Assembly (NCBI GenBank): GCA_035626155.1 | Contig: DASPOF010000097.1 | Span: 1 to 25,786 of the forward strand | Reading direction: 5' to 3' | Source: DASPOF01 sp035626155 | GTDB lineage: Bacteria; Desulfobacterota; Binatia; Binatales; Binataceae | Length of the DNA stretch: 25,786 bases | Part shown: positions 1-8,021 of the stretch, piece after piece | Numbering within the stretch: the stretch's first letter is position 1 | Layout: the number at the start of each line of letters is the position of its first letter | The notes under the pieces: generated by a model | Told to the model about the DNA's origin: nothing | Database searches by the model: none | The model's input: the letters and a program-made list of their open reading frames with translations, nothing else | Position numbers and translations under genes: made by a program

Positions 1-902
1 AGCGTCGCCGCGGGCTGAAACAGCGACGCCGAAATCTGCGGCGAGTTCCCGATCACCATCGCAACTGCGATCGTCTCACCCAGCGCGCGCCCGAGTCCGA
101 GGATTATCGCTGCGGTTACCCCCGTCAGCCCGAACGGAAGCACTGCCATCCGCACCATCTCCCACTTCGTCGCGCCGAGCGCGAACGCCGCCTCGCGCTG
201 AGTCTGGGGGACCGTCCGGAAGACGTCGGTGCAGACCGACGAGATATACGGGATGACCATGATTGCGAGAATCACGCCCGCCGAGAGCATCCCGACCGCC
301 ACCTTGGGACCTTTGAACAGCGGCAGCCATCCGAGATAGGTCGCCAGCGGCGGCTCGATGTGATCGCGGATCCACGGGCCGAGAACGAAAATCGCCCACA
401 GCCCGTACACCACGCTGGGAATCGCGGCGAGCAGGTCCACCAGGAAGCCCAGCCGCCGGCTGAGCCACCCCGGCGCCATCTCGCTCAGGCAAAGCGCGGC
501 ACCGAGGCTCAGCGGGACCGCGATCATGAGCGCGATCGCCGAGGAGACTGCCGTGCCCCAAATGAAAGGCAGCGCGCCATATAAGTCGCTGACCGGGTTC
601 CACTCGGTACTGATGAGGAATGAAAGCCCGAACTTGCGAATCGCCGGCATCGAGTCGACCGCCAGCGCAACCGCAAGACCGAGCAGCAGCGGAATGATCA
701 CCGCAGCCAGGCCGAATGTGACGATTTCGAAAATACGGTCGCCGGAGATGCGCACGCGGACCTGACTGCGCCGCGTCTCCCGGCCTAAAACCGTCACTTC
801 CTCCGCCACCGCGGTTTCTACTTCTGACAAGGCAGGGCCGTCCTTCACGCGATCGCCTGCTTTTCCAAAAAAGATACGGGGGCCCTCGCGTCCCATATAC
901 AT
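1..902 (-). CDS. pstC: Phosphate ABC transporter permease PstC (3' end off the window)
   Basis: This is an inner-membrane permease of the high-affinity phosphate importer PstSCAB. About 300 codons are visible and the frame is still open at base 1, so the C-terminus is missing. After a polar N-terminus of about 55 residues I read five hydrophobic segments. The ABC-permease EAA loop is clear near residue 237 (EAAFALGATKWEMV), followed by a Gly-rich LGLGRALGETIAVAMVIGN stretch typical of PstC. Two in-frame ATGs lie 6 bp apart (902 and 896) and neither has a strong Shine-Dalgarno sequence; I used the outer one. The gene lies 110 bp downstream of serS on the same strand. No pstS precedes it; pstA and pstB would be expected beyond the left edge. 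A 16-bp inverted repeat covers the start codon. Family assignment is firm; the start is not. Confidence 0.88.
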   Translation of the reverse strand, partial: MYMGREGPRIFFGKAGDRVKDGPALSEVETAVAEEVTVLGRETRRSQVRVRISGDRIFEIVTFGLAAVIIPLLLGLAVALAVDSMPAIRKFGLSFLISTEWNPVSDLYGALPFIWGTAVSSAIALMIAVPLSLGAALCLSEMAPGWLSRRLGFLVDLLAAIPSVVYGLWAIFVLGPWIRDHIEPPLATYLGWLPLFKGPKVAVGMLSAGVILAIMVIPYISSVCTDVFRTVPQTQREAAFALGATKWEMVRMAVLPFGLTGVTAAIILGLGRALGETIAVAMVIGNSPQISASLFQPAAT

Positions 903-915
903 TAGTCAGCTAATG
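900..915. promoter_or_regulatory. Inverted repeat over the pstC start codon
   Basis: CATTAG and CTAATG flank the 4-base centre TCAG, forming a perfect 6-bp dyad. It overlaps the proposed pstC ATG and the bases just upstream. It could be an operator or a small mRNA hairpin that hides the start. It does not match the direct-repeat layout of a Pho box. This is a sequence observation only; the function is inferred. Confidence 0.3.
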
Positions 916-974
916 TTAAGGGCGTGTTACGCCGCCGAAAAATCGTAGTGACCCCGGATACTTGCCGCGCCTGA

Positions 975-989
975 CGCGAATCATTCGCG
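975..989. other. Short hairpin after serS
   Basis: CGCGAA and TTCGCG are separated by three bases, giving a perfect 6-bp stem 24 bp past the serS stop. No T-run follows on the minus strand, so this is at best a weak or partial terminator between serS and pstC. It could equally be a processing site or chance. Confidence 0.25.
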
Positions 990-1012
990 ACCACGTTCGA
1001 AGCCCCTTTGCT

Positions 1013-2290
1013 TCAGAAGTGAGAAATCCGATCGATTCCGTCCATATAAGGGCGCAGGACTTCGGGCACCGTCACGCTGCCGTCCTCATTTTGATAGTTC
1101 TCGAGTACGGCTATCAGCGTACGCGGCAGGCCGAGCCCGGAGCCATTGAGGGTGTGGACCAATTCGGGGCGGCCGCCCTTGGCCGGGCGGAACCTGATCT
1201 GCGCCCGGCGCGCCTGAAAATCGGTGCAGTTGGAGCACGAGCTGACCTCGAGCCATTCGCCGCAGCCGGGCGCCCACATCTCGACGTCGTATTTGGCCGC
1301 GGCGGTGAATCCCAGGTCCCCGGTGCACATCTGGATGACGCGGAACGGGATCCTGAGCCGCCGGCATATCTCGCACGCGTTCTCGACCAGCTTCTGCAGT
1401 TCGTCGTCGGAGGAATCGGGATGGACCACCTTGACCATCTCGACCTTGTCGAATTGATGGCCGCGCTTGATGCCGCGCACGTCGCGCCCCGCCGACATCT
1501 TCTCGCGCCGGAAGCATGGCGTGTATGCGGTCAGATAAATCGGCAGGCGGCTCACGTCGAGGATCTCGCCCGAGTAGAGGTTCGTCAGCGGGACCTCAGC
1601 GGTCGGGATGAACCAGAAGTCCTCCTCATGGTCTTTGTACATGGTGTCGGCGAATTTCGGCAGATGCGCGGTCCCGATCACCGCCGCGGTATTCACCATC
1701 AGGGGCGGCGCAACCTCGAGGTAGCCCTGCTCCTTCGTCTTGACGTCGAGCATCCAGGCGATGAGCGCGCGCTCCAGGCGCGCGCCGGCGCCGACCAGGA
1801 ACTGGAAGCGAGTGCCTGAGAGCTTGACCCCGCGCTCGAAGTCGATGATCCCCAGCCGCTCGCCGAGGTCCCAATGCGGCAGCGGCTCGAATGAGGTGAA
1901 TTCGATCGGCGTCCCCTCGCTGCGAACGATCTTGTTTTCCCGCTCGTCCGCGCCGGGAGGAACATAGGGCCGCGGGATGTTCGGCAGGCCGAGCATCAAC
2001 GCCTCGCACTGGCGTTCGATTTCGGTAAGCTCGCGCTCGCCGGCGGCGATTCGCTCGCCGAGCTCGCGCATCTCGGCGCGCTTTTTCTCGCGCTCGGCGG
2101 GCGATGCCTTCCCGAGTTCCTTCGACTCGCGAGTGCGCCCGGCGCGCAGCTCGTCGAGATCGTGCTGAAGGCGGCGCCGGCTCGCATCAGCCGCGACCAC
2201 GCGATCGACCTCGGTCGGCTCCACGCCAACCATCGCAAGTTGCGCCTTGATGAACTCTGTCTGCTCCCGAATGAGCCTGATATCCAGCAT
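1013..2290 (-). CDS. serS: Seryl-tRNA synthetase
   Basis: This cytoplasmic class II aminoacyl-tRNA synthetase charges tRNA-Ser (and tRNA-Sec where present) with serine. Its 425 residues match the usual bacterial length. The N-terminal region, about 27-100, is the charged coiled-coil arm that grips the tRNA long variable arm. The catalytic core has the serine-binding TAE at 230-232, motif 2 with FRRE at 260-263, and motif 3 with R390 in GSGLGLPRTLIAVLENYQ. All key class II residues are present. The ATG at 2290 shares one base with the TGA of the upstream yraN gene, which suggests translational coupling. The end of the gene is followed by a short hairpin and then pstC. Confidence 0.98.
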   Translation of the reverse strand: MLDIRLIREQTEFIKAQLAMVGVEPTEVDRVVAADASRRRLQHDLDELRAGRTRESKELGKASPAEREKKRAEMRELGERIAAGERELTEIERQCEALMLGLPNIPRPYVPPGADERENKIVRSEGTPIEFTSFEPLPHWDLGERLGIIDFERGVKLSGTRFQFLVGAGARLERALIAWMLDVKTKEQGYLEVAPPLMVNTAAVIGTAHLPKFADTMYKDHEEDFWFIPTAEVPLTNLYSGEILDVSRLPIYLTAYTPCFRREKMSAGRDVRGIKRGHQFDKVEMVKVVHPDSSDDELQKLVENACEICRRLRIPFRVIQMCTGDLGFTAAAKYDVEMWAPGCGEWLEVSSCSNCTDFQARRAQIRFRPAKGGRPELVHTLNGSGLGLPRTLIAVLENYQNEDGSVTVPEVLRPYMDGIDRISHF

Positions 2291-2724
2291 CAGAATGCGT
2301 CTCTCAACAATTCCAGGCGCCTGCGCGTCCCTTCGCCGGTGATCGCGACCACATCGAATCGCATCGCACGATCGCCCGCGCGATATCGCGCTGCAAAGGC
2401 CTCCGCCGCGCGCCGCATGTGCTCTTCTTTGCGGCGATCGATCGCCTCCTGGGGCGTTCCGGCCCCATCGTCGAAGCGCGTCTTGACCTCGACGAACACC
2501 AGCGTCTCGCCGTCCATTGCGACCAGATCGATTTCCGCGCCTGCCGCGCGGAAGTTCCGCGCAACGATCCGATAACCGTTGCGCCTGAGGTGGCGCTCGG
2601 CGAGCCTTTCGCCCCGCCGACCAAGCCGCAGCCGCGCACCGGGGTCGCTCGCGCCGCCGAAGCGTCCGGCCAGGTCCGCGAACCAGGCCGCGATTCGACC
2701 CATGATCCGGTCACGTCGAACCAT
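2290..2724 (-). CDS. yraN: YraN/UPF0102 family nuclease-fold protein
   Basis: This small protein has the restriction-endonuclease-like (PD-(D/E)XK) fold; its cellular substrate is not established. With the start at 2724 it is 144 residues. The family marks are a GRRGERLAERHL helix (35-46), then E64-I-D66, D71 and the VFVEVKTR strand with E79 and K81, which together give the expected acidic/lysine active-site set. A longer frame runs back to 2934, but its first 70 residues look like non-coding translation. GAGGGGGGA lies about 11 bases before ATG 2724, whereas the alternative ATG at 2703 has no Shine-Dalgarno sequence. The stop overlaps the serS start, so the two genes are probably co-transcribed. 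YraN often neighbours housekeeping genes. Family call is solid; biochemical role unknown. Confidence 0.87.
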   Translation of the reverse strand: MVRRDRIMGRIAAWFADLAGRFGGASDPGARLRLGRRGERLAERHLRRNGYRIVARNFRAAGAEIDLVAMDGETLVFVEVKTRFDDGAGTPQEAIDRRKEEHMRRAAEAFAARYRAGDRAMRFDVVAITGEGTRRRLELLRDAF

Positions 2725-2932
2725 CTTATATGCGATTCCCCCCTCTTCGCGAGACGGCCGATGCGGCACAGAGGGTATGGCCGCCAATCGGAACTCGCAA
2801 GCATCCGAGGCCCCCCACCCTGCGCCCTTCGATCGATTGCCCGGGCGGCGTTCCCTGAAATCAGCCGTTTGATAGCATCGCGGTAGCGCGCGACGGTCGT
2901 GCGCGGCGCAATACCAATCAGGAGGGAGTCGC
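2725..2932. promoter_or_regulatory. Divergent intergenic region, yraN/serS versus GYD gene
   Basis: This 208-bp spacer lies between divergently transcribed genes and must hold promoters for both. On the plus strand an AGGAGGGA ribosome-binding site lies at 2920-2927. A TTTGATAGCAT stretch around 2868-2878 resembles a -10 region, but no good -35 precedes it. No assignment is firm beyond the ribosome-binding site. Confidence 0.35.
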
Positions 2933-3280
2933 ATGGCTTACTACATGTTGCAGGCCGCATTTGCGGACGTCTCGTGGACCGCGATGGCCAGGAAACCGCA
3001 GGATCGCATGGAAGCGTTCCGGCCGGTGGTCGAAAAAGCCGGCGGCAAGTTGGTTGGCTACTGGTTCTCGCTCGGAGAGTACGACTCGCTGGTGATCGTC
3101 GAGGTCCCCGACAACGTGAGCGCAGCATCGCTCTCGATCGCGGTGACCGCAGGCGGCGCATTCAAGGCGCTCAAGACCACCGCGCTGCTCACGGCCAAGG
3201 AGGGCGCCGAGGCGATGAAGGCAGCCGCATCGCTCATGCAGACCCCGGAATACAAGGCGTCGCGCAAGCCGCTCGGCTAG
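2933..3280 (+). CDS. GYD domain protein
   Basis: This 115-residue cytoplasmic protein has no signal peptide or membrane segment. It matches the small GYD family, named after a Gly-Tyr-Asp motif. Here the motif is GEYDSLVIVEVPD (48-60), preceded by a helix and KLVGYWFSLG and followed by an alanine-rich helix and a KTTALLTAKEG segment. The fold expected is a dimeric alpha/beta-barrel-like ferredoxin fold; the biochemical role of the family is unknown. The start is well supported: ATG 2933 follows AGGAGGGA by about five bases. It is 60 bp upstream of gatC on the same strand and could share a transcript, although the functional link is not obvious. Confidence 0.85.
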   Translation: MAYYMLQAAFADVSWTAMARKPQDRMEAFRPVVEKAGGKLVGYWFSLGEYDSLVIVEVPDNVSAASLSIAVTAGGAFKALKTTALLTAKEGAEAMKAAASLMQTPEYKASRKPLG

Positions 3281-3340
3281 CTTCGGCGGCGAGGCGGCGA
3301 ACCTGACACGGGCGCGCCGGGATGTTACGATTCTCCCACG

Positions 3341-3637
3341 ATGGCGGAAAACAAGATCACGCTCGAGCAGGTGCGGCACGTCGCGCGCCTGGCGCGCCTG
3401 GAACTGAGCGAGGCCCAGGAGGACAGCCTGCGCGCCGACATGAACGAAATCCTCGCTTACGTGGAGAAGCTCAACGAACTCGACACGAGCGCCGTCGAGC
3501 CGACGTCGCAAGTGGGCGAGTCCGGAACGCCGATGCGCAACGACGAGGTCACCAATCATCCGGCGCCCGATGATATGCTCGCCAACGCGCCCGCGCGCGA
3601 GCGTGGCCACTTCAGGGTACCGAAAATCATCGAATGA
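3341..3637 (+). CDS. gatC: Asp-tRNA(Asn)/Glu-tRNA(Gln) amidotransferase subunit C
   Basis: This 98-residue small subunit of the heterotrimeric GatCAB amidotransferase wraps around and stabilises GatA and GatB. The sequence has the classic layout: a helical N-terminus with VRHVARLARLELSE, a central helix with LAYVEKLNELDTSAVEPTSQ, and a C-terminal tail with MRNDEV and the closing GHFRVPKIIE. Length is normal. It is the first gene of a gatC-gatA-gatB set, 59 bp before gatA. The ribosome-binding site is poor (no clear GGAGG in the 20 bases before ATG), so expression may depend on upstream translation or on an unstructured leader. Presence of the trio implies that this organism makes Gln-tRNA and/or Asn-tRNA through mischarged intermediates. 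Confidence 0.97.
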   Translation: MAENKITLEQVRHVARLARLELSEAQEDSLRADMNEILAYVEKLNELDTSAVEPTSQVGESGTPMRNDEVTNHPAPDDMLANAPARERGHFRVPKIIE

Positions 3638-3696
3638 TAACTGCCGCGGGCGCCGGAAGCTGATTTCAGCGCACTCGGGAAAAGACTCGCCCACTC

Positions 3697-5160
3697 ATGG
3701 CTTCCCCGGAACTTTACAGACTGACTATCGCCGAAGCGCAAGAGCGGCTTCGCAAGCGCGAGACCTCCGCAGTCGAGCTGACGCGCGCCTGCCTCGACCG
3801 CATCCACGCGGTGGACCCCAGGCTCAACGCGTTCCTTACCATCCTGGATGAAGAAGCGATCGAGCAGGCGCATGCGGCGGACCACCGGCTCGGCGCGGGA
3901 GACGCGCCGCCGATGTGCGGAATCCCGCTCGGCATCAAGGACATCTATTGCACGCGCGGCGTGCGAACCAGTTGCGCGTCCAGGATACTCGAAACCTTCG
4001 TGCCGCCCTTCGATGCGACCGTCATCGCGAAACTCCGCGCCGAGGGTGCCGTCTTCCTGGGCAAGACCAACCTCGATGAGTTCGCGATGGGATCATCGAC
4101 GGAGAACTCGGCGTTCGGACCCACGCGAAATCCGCACGACCTCGAACGCGTCGCGGGCGGATCGTCGGGCGGGTCGGCGGCGGCGGTTGCGGCCGATGAA
4201 TGCCTCGCATCGCTCGGCACTGACACCGGCGGCTCGATTCGCGAACCGGCGTCGTTCTGCGGTGTGACCGGGATCAAGCCTACGTACAGCCGCGTGAGCC
4301 GCTACGGCGTCGTCGCATACGCATCGTCGCTCGACCAGGTCGGCCCGTTCGCAAAGACGGTGCGCGATGCGGCGATTCTGCTGCGTTCGCTCGCGGGCCA
4401 CGACCCTCGCGATTCGACCAGCTCGTCGCGCCCGGTGCCCGATTACGAACGCGCGCTGACCGGCGACGCGACCGGGATGCGCGTCGGAGTGCCGCGCGAA
4501 TTCTTCGTCGAGGGGATGCAGCCTGGGGTCGAGAACGCAGTGCGCGCGGCGCTTTCGCGCTTCGAGGCGCTGGGCGCAAGGAAGATCGACATTTCGCTGC
4601 CGCACACCGATTACGCGATCGGCGCCTACTATCTCATCGCGACCGCCGAGGCGAGCGCGAACCTCGCGCGCTACGATGGCGTGCGTTACGGGCTTCGCAT
4701 CGGCGCCGAGGACCATATCGCGCTCTACGAACGCAGCCGCGTGGCCGGGTTCGGCGCCGAAGTCAGGCGGCGAATAATGCTCGGGACCTTCGCGCTCTCG
4801 GCGGGTTACTACGACGCCTATTATCTGAAGGCGATGAAGGTGCGCACGCTCATCCGCCGCGACTTCGAGCGCGCCTTCGAGCAATGCGACATCATCGTTA
4901 CGCCAGTCGCCCCGACCACCGCGTTTAAGCTCGGCGAGAAGATGTCGGACCCGTTGACCATGTACCTGTCGGACATCTTCACGATCTCGGTGAACCTCGC
5001 CGGGCTGCCCGGGCTGGTGGTTCCGTGCGGTTACGATGATAAGAATTTGCCGATCGGGATGCAGATAATCGGACCGCCATTCAGCGAGGAGTCGCTGCTG
5101 CGCGCGGGCGACGCATACGAACGCTCCGGAGCGTTTGCGCCGCGCCGCCCGGAATTATGA
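3697..5160 (+). CDS. gatA: Asp-tRNA(Asn)/Glu-tRNA(Gln) amidotransferase subunit A
   Basis: This is the amidase-signature glutaminase of GatCAB, which frees ammonia from glutamine and passes it to GatB. At 487 residues it is full length. The Ser-cisSer-Lys triad is intact: K81 in GIPLGIKDIY, S156 in AGGSSGGSAAAVAA and the nucleophile S180 in GTDTGGSIREPASFCG; the spacings of 75 and 24 residues match known GatA enzymes. The usual Gln of the GGSIRQP motif is Glu here (GGSIREP). ATG 3697 gives the expected MASPELYRLTIAEA start, with only a weak GGGAAAAG upstream. The gene lies between gatC and gatB, 12 bp before the latter, and is presumably one transcript with them. Confidence 0.98.
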   Translation: MASPELYRLTIAEAQERLRKRETSAVELTRACLDRIHAVDPRLNAFLTILDEEAIEQAHAADHRLGAGDAPPMCGIPLGIKDIYCTRGVRTSCASRILETFVPPFDATVIAKLRAEGAVFLGKTNLDEFAMGSSTENSAFGPTRNPHDLERVAGGSSGGSAAAVAADECLASLGTDTGGSIREPASFCGVTGIKPTYSRVSRYGVVAYASSLDQVGPFAKTVRDAAILLRSLAGHDPRDSTSSSRPVPDYERALTGDATGMRVGVPREFFVEGMQPGVENAVRAALSRFEALGARKIDISLPHTDYAIGAYYLIATAEASANLARYDGVRYGLRIGAEDHIALYERSRVAGFGAEVRRRIMLGTFALSAGYYDAYYLKAMKVRTLIRRDFERAFEQCDIIVTPVAPTTAFKLGEKMSDPLTMYLSDIFTISVNLAGLPGLVVPCGYDDKNLPIGMQIIGPPFSEESLLRAGDAYERSGAFAPRRPEL

Positions 5161-5172
5161 CGGAATCGAACG

Positions 5173-6612
<1,440 letters not shown>

Positions 6613-6639
6613 GCGCTCGCCGCGCGGGCCACCTTAGGA

Positions 6640-6682
6640 CCCCCTTCCAATCCTTGCTCCGCAACTGATTGCGGGGGAAGGG
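6640..6682. repeat. Nested inverted repeat after gatB
   Basis: An inner perfect stem CCGCAA/TTGCGG (6659-6664 and 6669-6674, loop CTGA) sits inside an outer pair CCCTTCC/GGAAGGG (6642-6648 and 6676-6682). It begins 28 bp after the gatB stop. No T-run follows on the plus strand, so it is not a textbook terminator, though it may still stop transcription or protect the 3' end. A related hairpin with the same CGCAA/TTGCG core follows at 6715-6744. Confidence 0.55.
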
Positions 6683-6714
6683 AAGAAATAAAAGACCCAC
6701 GGTCCTGGCGTGTC

Positions 6715-6744
6715 CCTTCTTCCGCAATCTTTTGCGAAGGAAGG
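6715..6744. repeat. Second CGCAA/TTGCG hairpin
   Basis: Core CGCAA (6723-6727) and TTGCG (6732-6736) close a TCTT loop. The outer CCTTC (6715-6719) and GAAGG (6740-6744) also pair, with a small internal mismatch between. Core and outer arms resemble the hairpin at 6640-6682, so the two look like diverged copies of one palindromic unit. Confidence 0.45.
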
Positions 6745-6794
6745 CGCAGAGCTGACGCGGCGCCCACTGCTTCTCCGTCGGCGCGCCAGGCGGC

Positions 6795-6824
6795 CGCGGG
6801 TGGATGTCTGCACCCCCACCCGCG
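6795..6824. repeat. 9-bp perfect inverted repeat
   Basis: CGCGGGTGG (6795-6803) is exactly complementary to CCACCCGCG (6816-6824), with a 12-base loop. It lies 5 bp before another strong hairpin at 6830-6860. Neither is followed by a T-run. Confidence 0.5.
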
Positions 6825-6829
6825 CGTCA

Positions 6830-6860
6830 CGGATGCTGCGGAAAAAACCGGCAGCATCCG
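6830..6860. repeat. 10-bp perfect inverted repeat with A6 loop
   Basis: CGGATGCTGC (6830-6839) pairs with GCAGCATCCG (6851-6860). Inside it GG and CC pair around six adenines with one bulged G. This is one of the most stable hairpins in the window. It may be part of a terminator cluster or a mobile palindrome. Confidence 0.6.
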
Positions 6861-6870
6861 CGCCGCTCTG

Positions 6871-6900
6871 CCCTCCCCCACATCAAAAAGTGTGGGAGGG
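6871..6900. repeat. Palindromic unit with TCAAAAAG loop
   Basis: CCCTCCCCCACA (6871-6882) pairs with TGTGGGAGGG (6891-6900) apart from two extra cytosines; the loop is TCAAAAAG. Read on the minus strand, the hairpin at 6985-7018 has nearly the same arms and an ATCAAAAA loop. The two therefore look like copies of one element in opposite orientation. Confidence 0.55.
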
Positions 6901-6907
6901 ATTCTGA

Positions 6908-7018
6908 ATTCCTCCCCCATTCTCCGCGAAGAGGATAACTCCTAAATTTCCTAGCCCATTCTTGATTTGGGGATAACTCCTAAAATTCCTCCCCCATTTT
7001 TTGATATGGGGGAGGAAT
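6908..7018. repeat. Tandem 38-39 bp repeat, about three units
   Basis: TTCCT anchors recur at 6909, 6948 and 6986 (spacing 39 and 38). Each is followed by a C-rich run and CATT. The 14-mer GGATAACTCCTAAA occurs twice, at 6933-6946 and 6971-6984, at the same phase. The third unit ends instead in the perfect hairpin arm at 7006-7018. Units share no unique spacers and are not flanked by cas genes, so this is a short imperfect tandem array, not a CRISPR. Confidence 0.65.
6985..7018 (-). terminator. Likely terminator of the respiratory operon
   Basis: ATTCCTCCCCCAT (6985-6997) and ATGGGGGAGGAAT (7006-7018) form a perfect 13-bp stem with an 8-base loop. On the minus strand the stem is followed by a short T-run (TTTT, partly within the arm), and it lies 37 bp past the stop of the last operon gene. 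This suits an intrinsic terminator for the minus-strand operon. It also belongs to the repeat family described for this spacer, so the terminator role is inferred. Confidence 0.5.
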
Positions 7019-7055
7019 AAGGTGGGGGTGCCTGCTGTCTTTCCCCTTTCCCCGC

Positions 7056-8006
7056 TCAGTGCGCCGGGGACGGAGCAGCAGATGGCGTTGCGGCGGGACT
7101 CGCAGCCGCCGCCTGCGCCGCCATCGCCGCCGCCGCGGCTTCGGGAGACGGGACGTACTCGGGCGGATAGGAGACCCGCTTCCAACTGAAAACCAGCAGC
7201 GTGAGCGCCCGCGCGTCGTCCTCCGGCATGTCGAAGTCGGGCATCAGGGTTCCCGGCGAGACTTTGCCGGCCTCGACCAGATGCTGCATGTTCCAGTTGA
7301 ACACGGTCTCGGGGCCGGTCACGTGCGAGAAATCGAACAGTTCGGGATTCTTGTCGCCCTCGAAGGTGAGCTCGGGCGCCTTGTTTCCGCCCTCTCCCTC
7401 GACCTGATGGCAGACCAGGCACTTGTAGTGCTTGATGAGCTTCTTGCCGCGATTGATCTTATCCATGCCCGGCGTTGCGGCATCGTGGCGATGGCAGAAG
7501 TTGCACCGCATCTGCATCATGTCGTTCGCGGTCAGCCCATACTTCTTCGCCACTTCGGGCGTGAGCATCGGATCGGTCCATCCGGCGCCGCCGGAATGCG
7601 CATCGGCCTCGGATGTCGCCCAGCCCTGTCCGCCATGACAGGGCGTGCAGCCGAACTTCTCGAATGGATGCATCGCGACCCATTGATTCTGCGGATGGGG
7701 CGCGAACGGCTGGGCCAGATTGGCTGGCAGCACTGAGGCCCATTCGTAGCCGAGATGGCATGTGATGCATCGGTCGACCACGCCGATGTCCGCGTTCCAG
7801 ATCTGATGGATTCCCGGCTCGAACTTGCGCGCGTCTTCACCCCGTCCGTAATGGCTCAGCAGCGCGGGGAATTCGTTCTGGTATCGGCGCCACTCGGGAC
7901 GGAACTCGTTCCAGAGCGCGATCGCCACCAGCACGAAGAAGAACAGCGACATGGCCACCAGCCAGCCGAAGTCCTTCGCCTCGTAAGATTGTTCGTCGCG
8001 AGCCAT
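7056..8006 (-). CDS. Membrane-anchored tetrahaem cytochrome c
   Basis: This 316-residue protein has one N-terminal membrane segment (about 14-32, rich in Phe, Leu and Val) and a periplasmic domain. Four haem-c motifs are present: CITCH 80-84, CTPCH 120-124, CNFCH 168-172 and CLVCH 196-200. The last domain resembles a class I cytochrome c, with TLMPDF (Met255) as a likely axial ligand. An Ala/Pro/Ser-rich tail (about 288-316) follows. The ATG is preceded by GAGG at about 10 bases. It is the last gene of the operon, 15 bp after cytochrome b. Inferred role: the cytochrome c1-like electron exit of the Rieske/b complex, expanded to four haems. It is not a classical cytochrome c1 or cytochrome f. 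Confidence 0.92.
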   Translation of the reverse strand: MARDEQSYEAKDFGWLVAMSLFFFVLVAIALWNEFRPEWRRYQNEFPALLSHYGRGEDARKFEPGIHQIWNADIGVVDRCITCHLGYEWASVLPANLAQPFAPHPQNQWVAMHPFEKFGCTPCHGGQGWATSEADAHSGGAGWTDPMLTPEVAKKYGLTANDMMQMRCNFCHRHDAATPGMDKINRGKKLIKHYKCLVCHQVEGEGGNKAPELTFEGDKNPELFDFSHVTGPETVFNWNMQHLVEAGKVSPGTLMPDFDMPEDDARALTLLVFSWKRVSYPPEYVPSPEAAAAAMAAQAAAASPAATPSAAPSPAH

Positions 8007-8021
8007 CTGAGCCAGCCTCGC

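Larger units (their letters stand above)
6613..7055. other. Repeat-rich convergent intergenic region
   Basis: These 443 bp between the 3' ends of gatB (plus) and the tetrahaem cytochrome gene (minus) have no credible gene. They hold at least five hairpin-forming inverted repeats plus a short tandem repeat, listed separately. Short open frames here have atypical composition and no supporting start signals. The region looks like a cluster of terminators and REP-like palindromes. Confidence 0.75.

Noticed and set aside
76..603. 175-codon minus-strand frame at the left edge
   Set aside because: It is out of frame with pstC, which reads correctly in the neighbouring frame with membrane helices and the EAA motif.
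962..1819. 285-codon plus-strand frame over serS
   Set aside because: It is antisense to an unambiguous seryl-tRNA synthetase and has no domain or ribosome-binding site.
6908..7018. Possible CRISPR array
   Set aside because: The 38-39 bp units abut with no unique spacers, number about three, and no cas genes are near.
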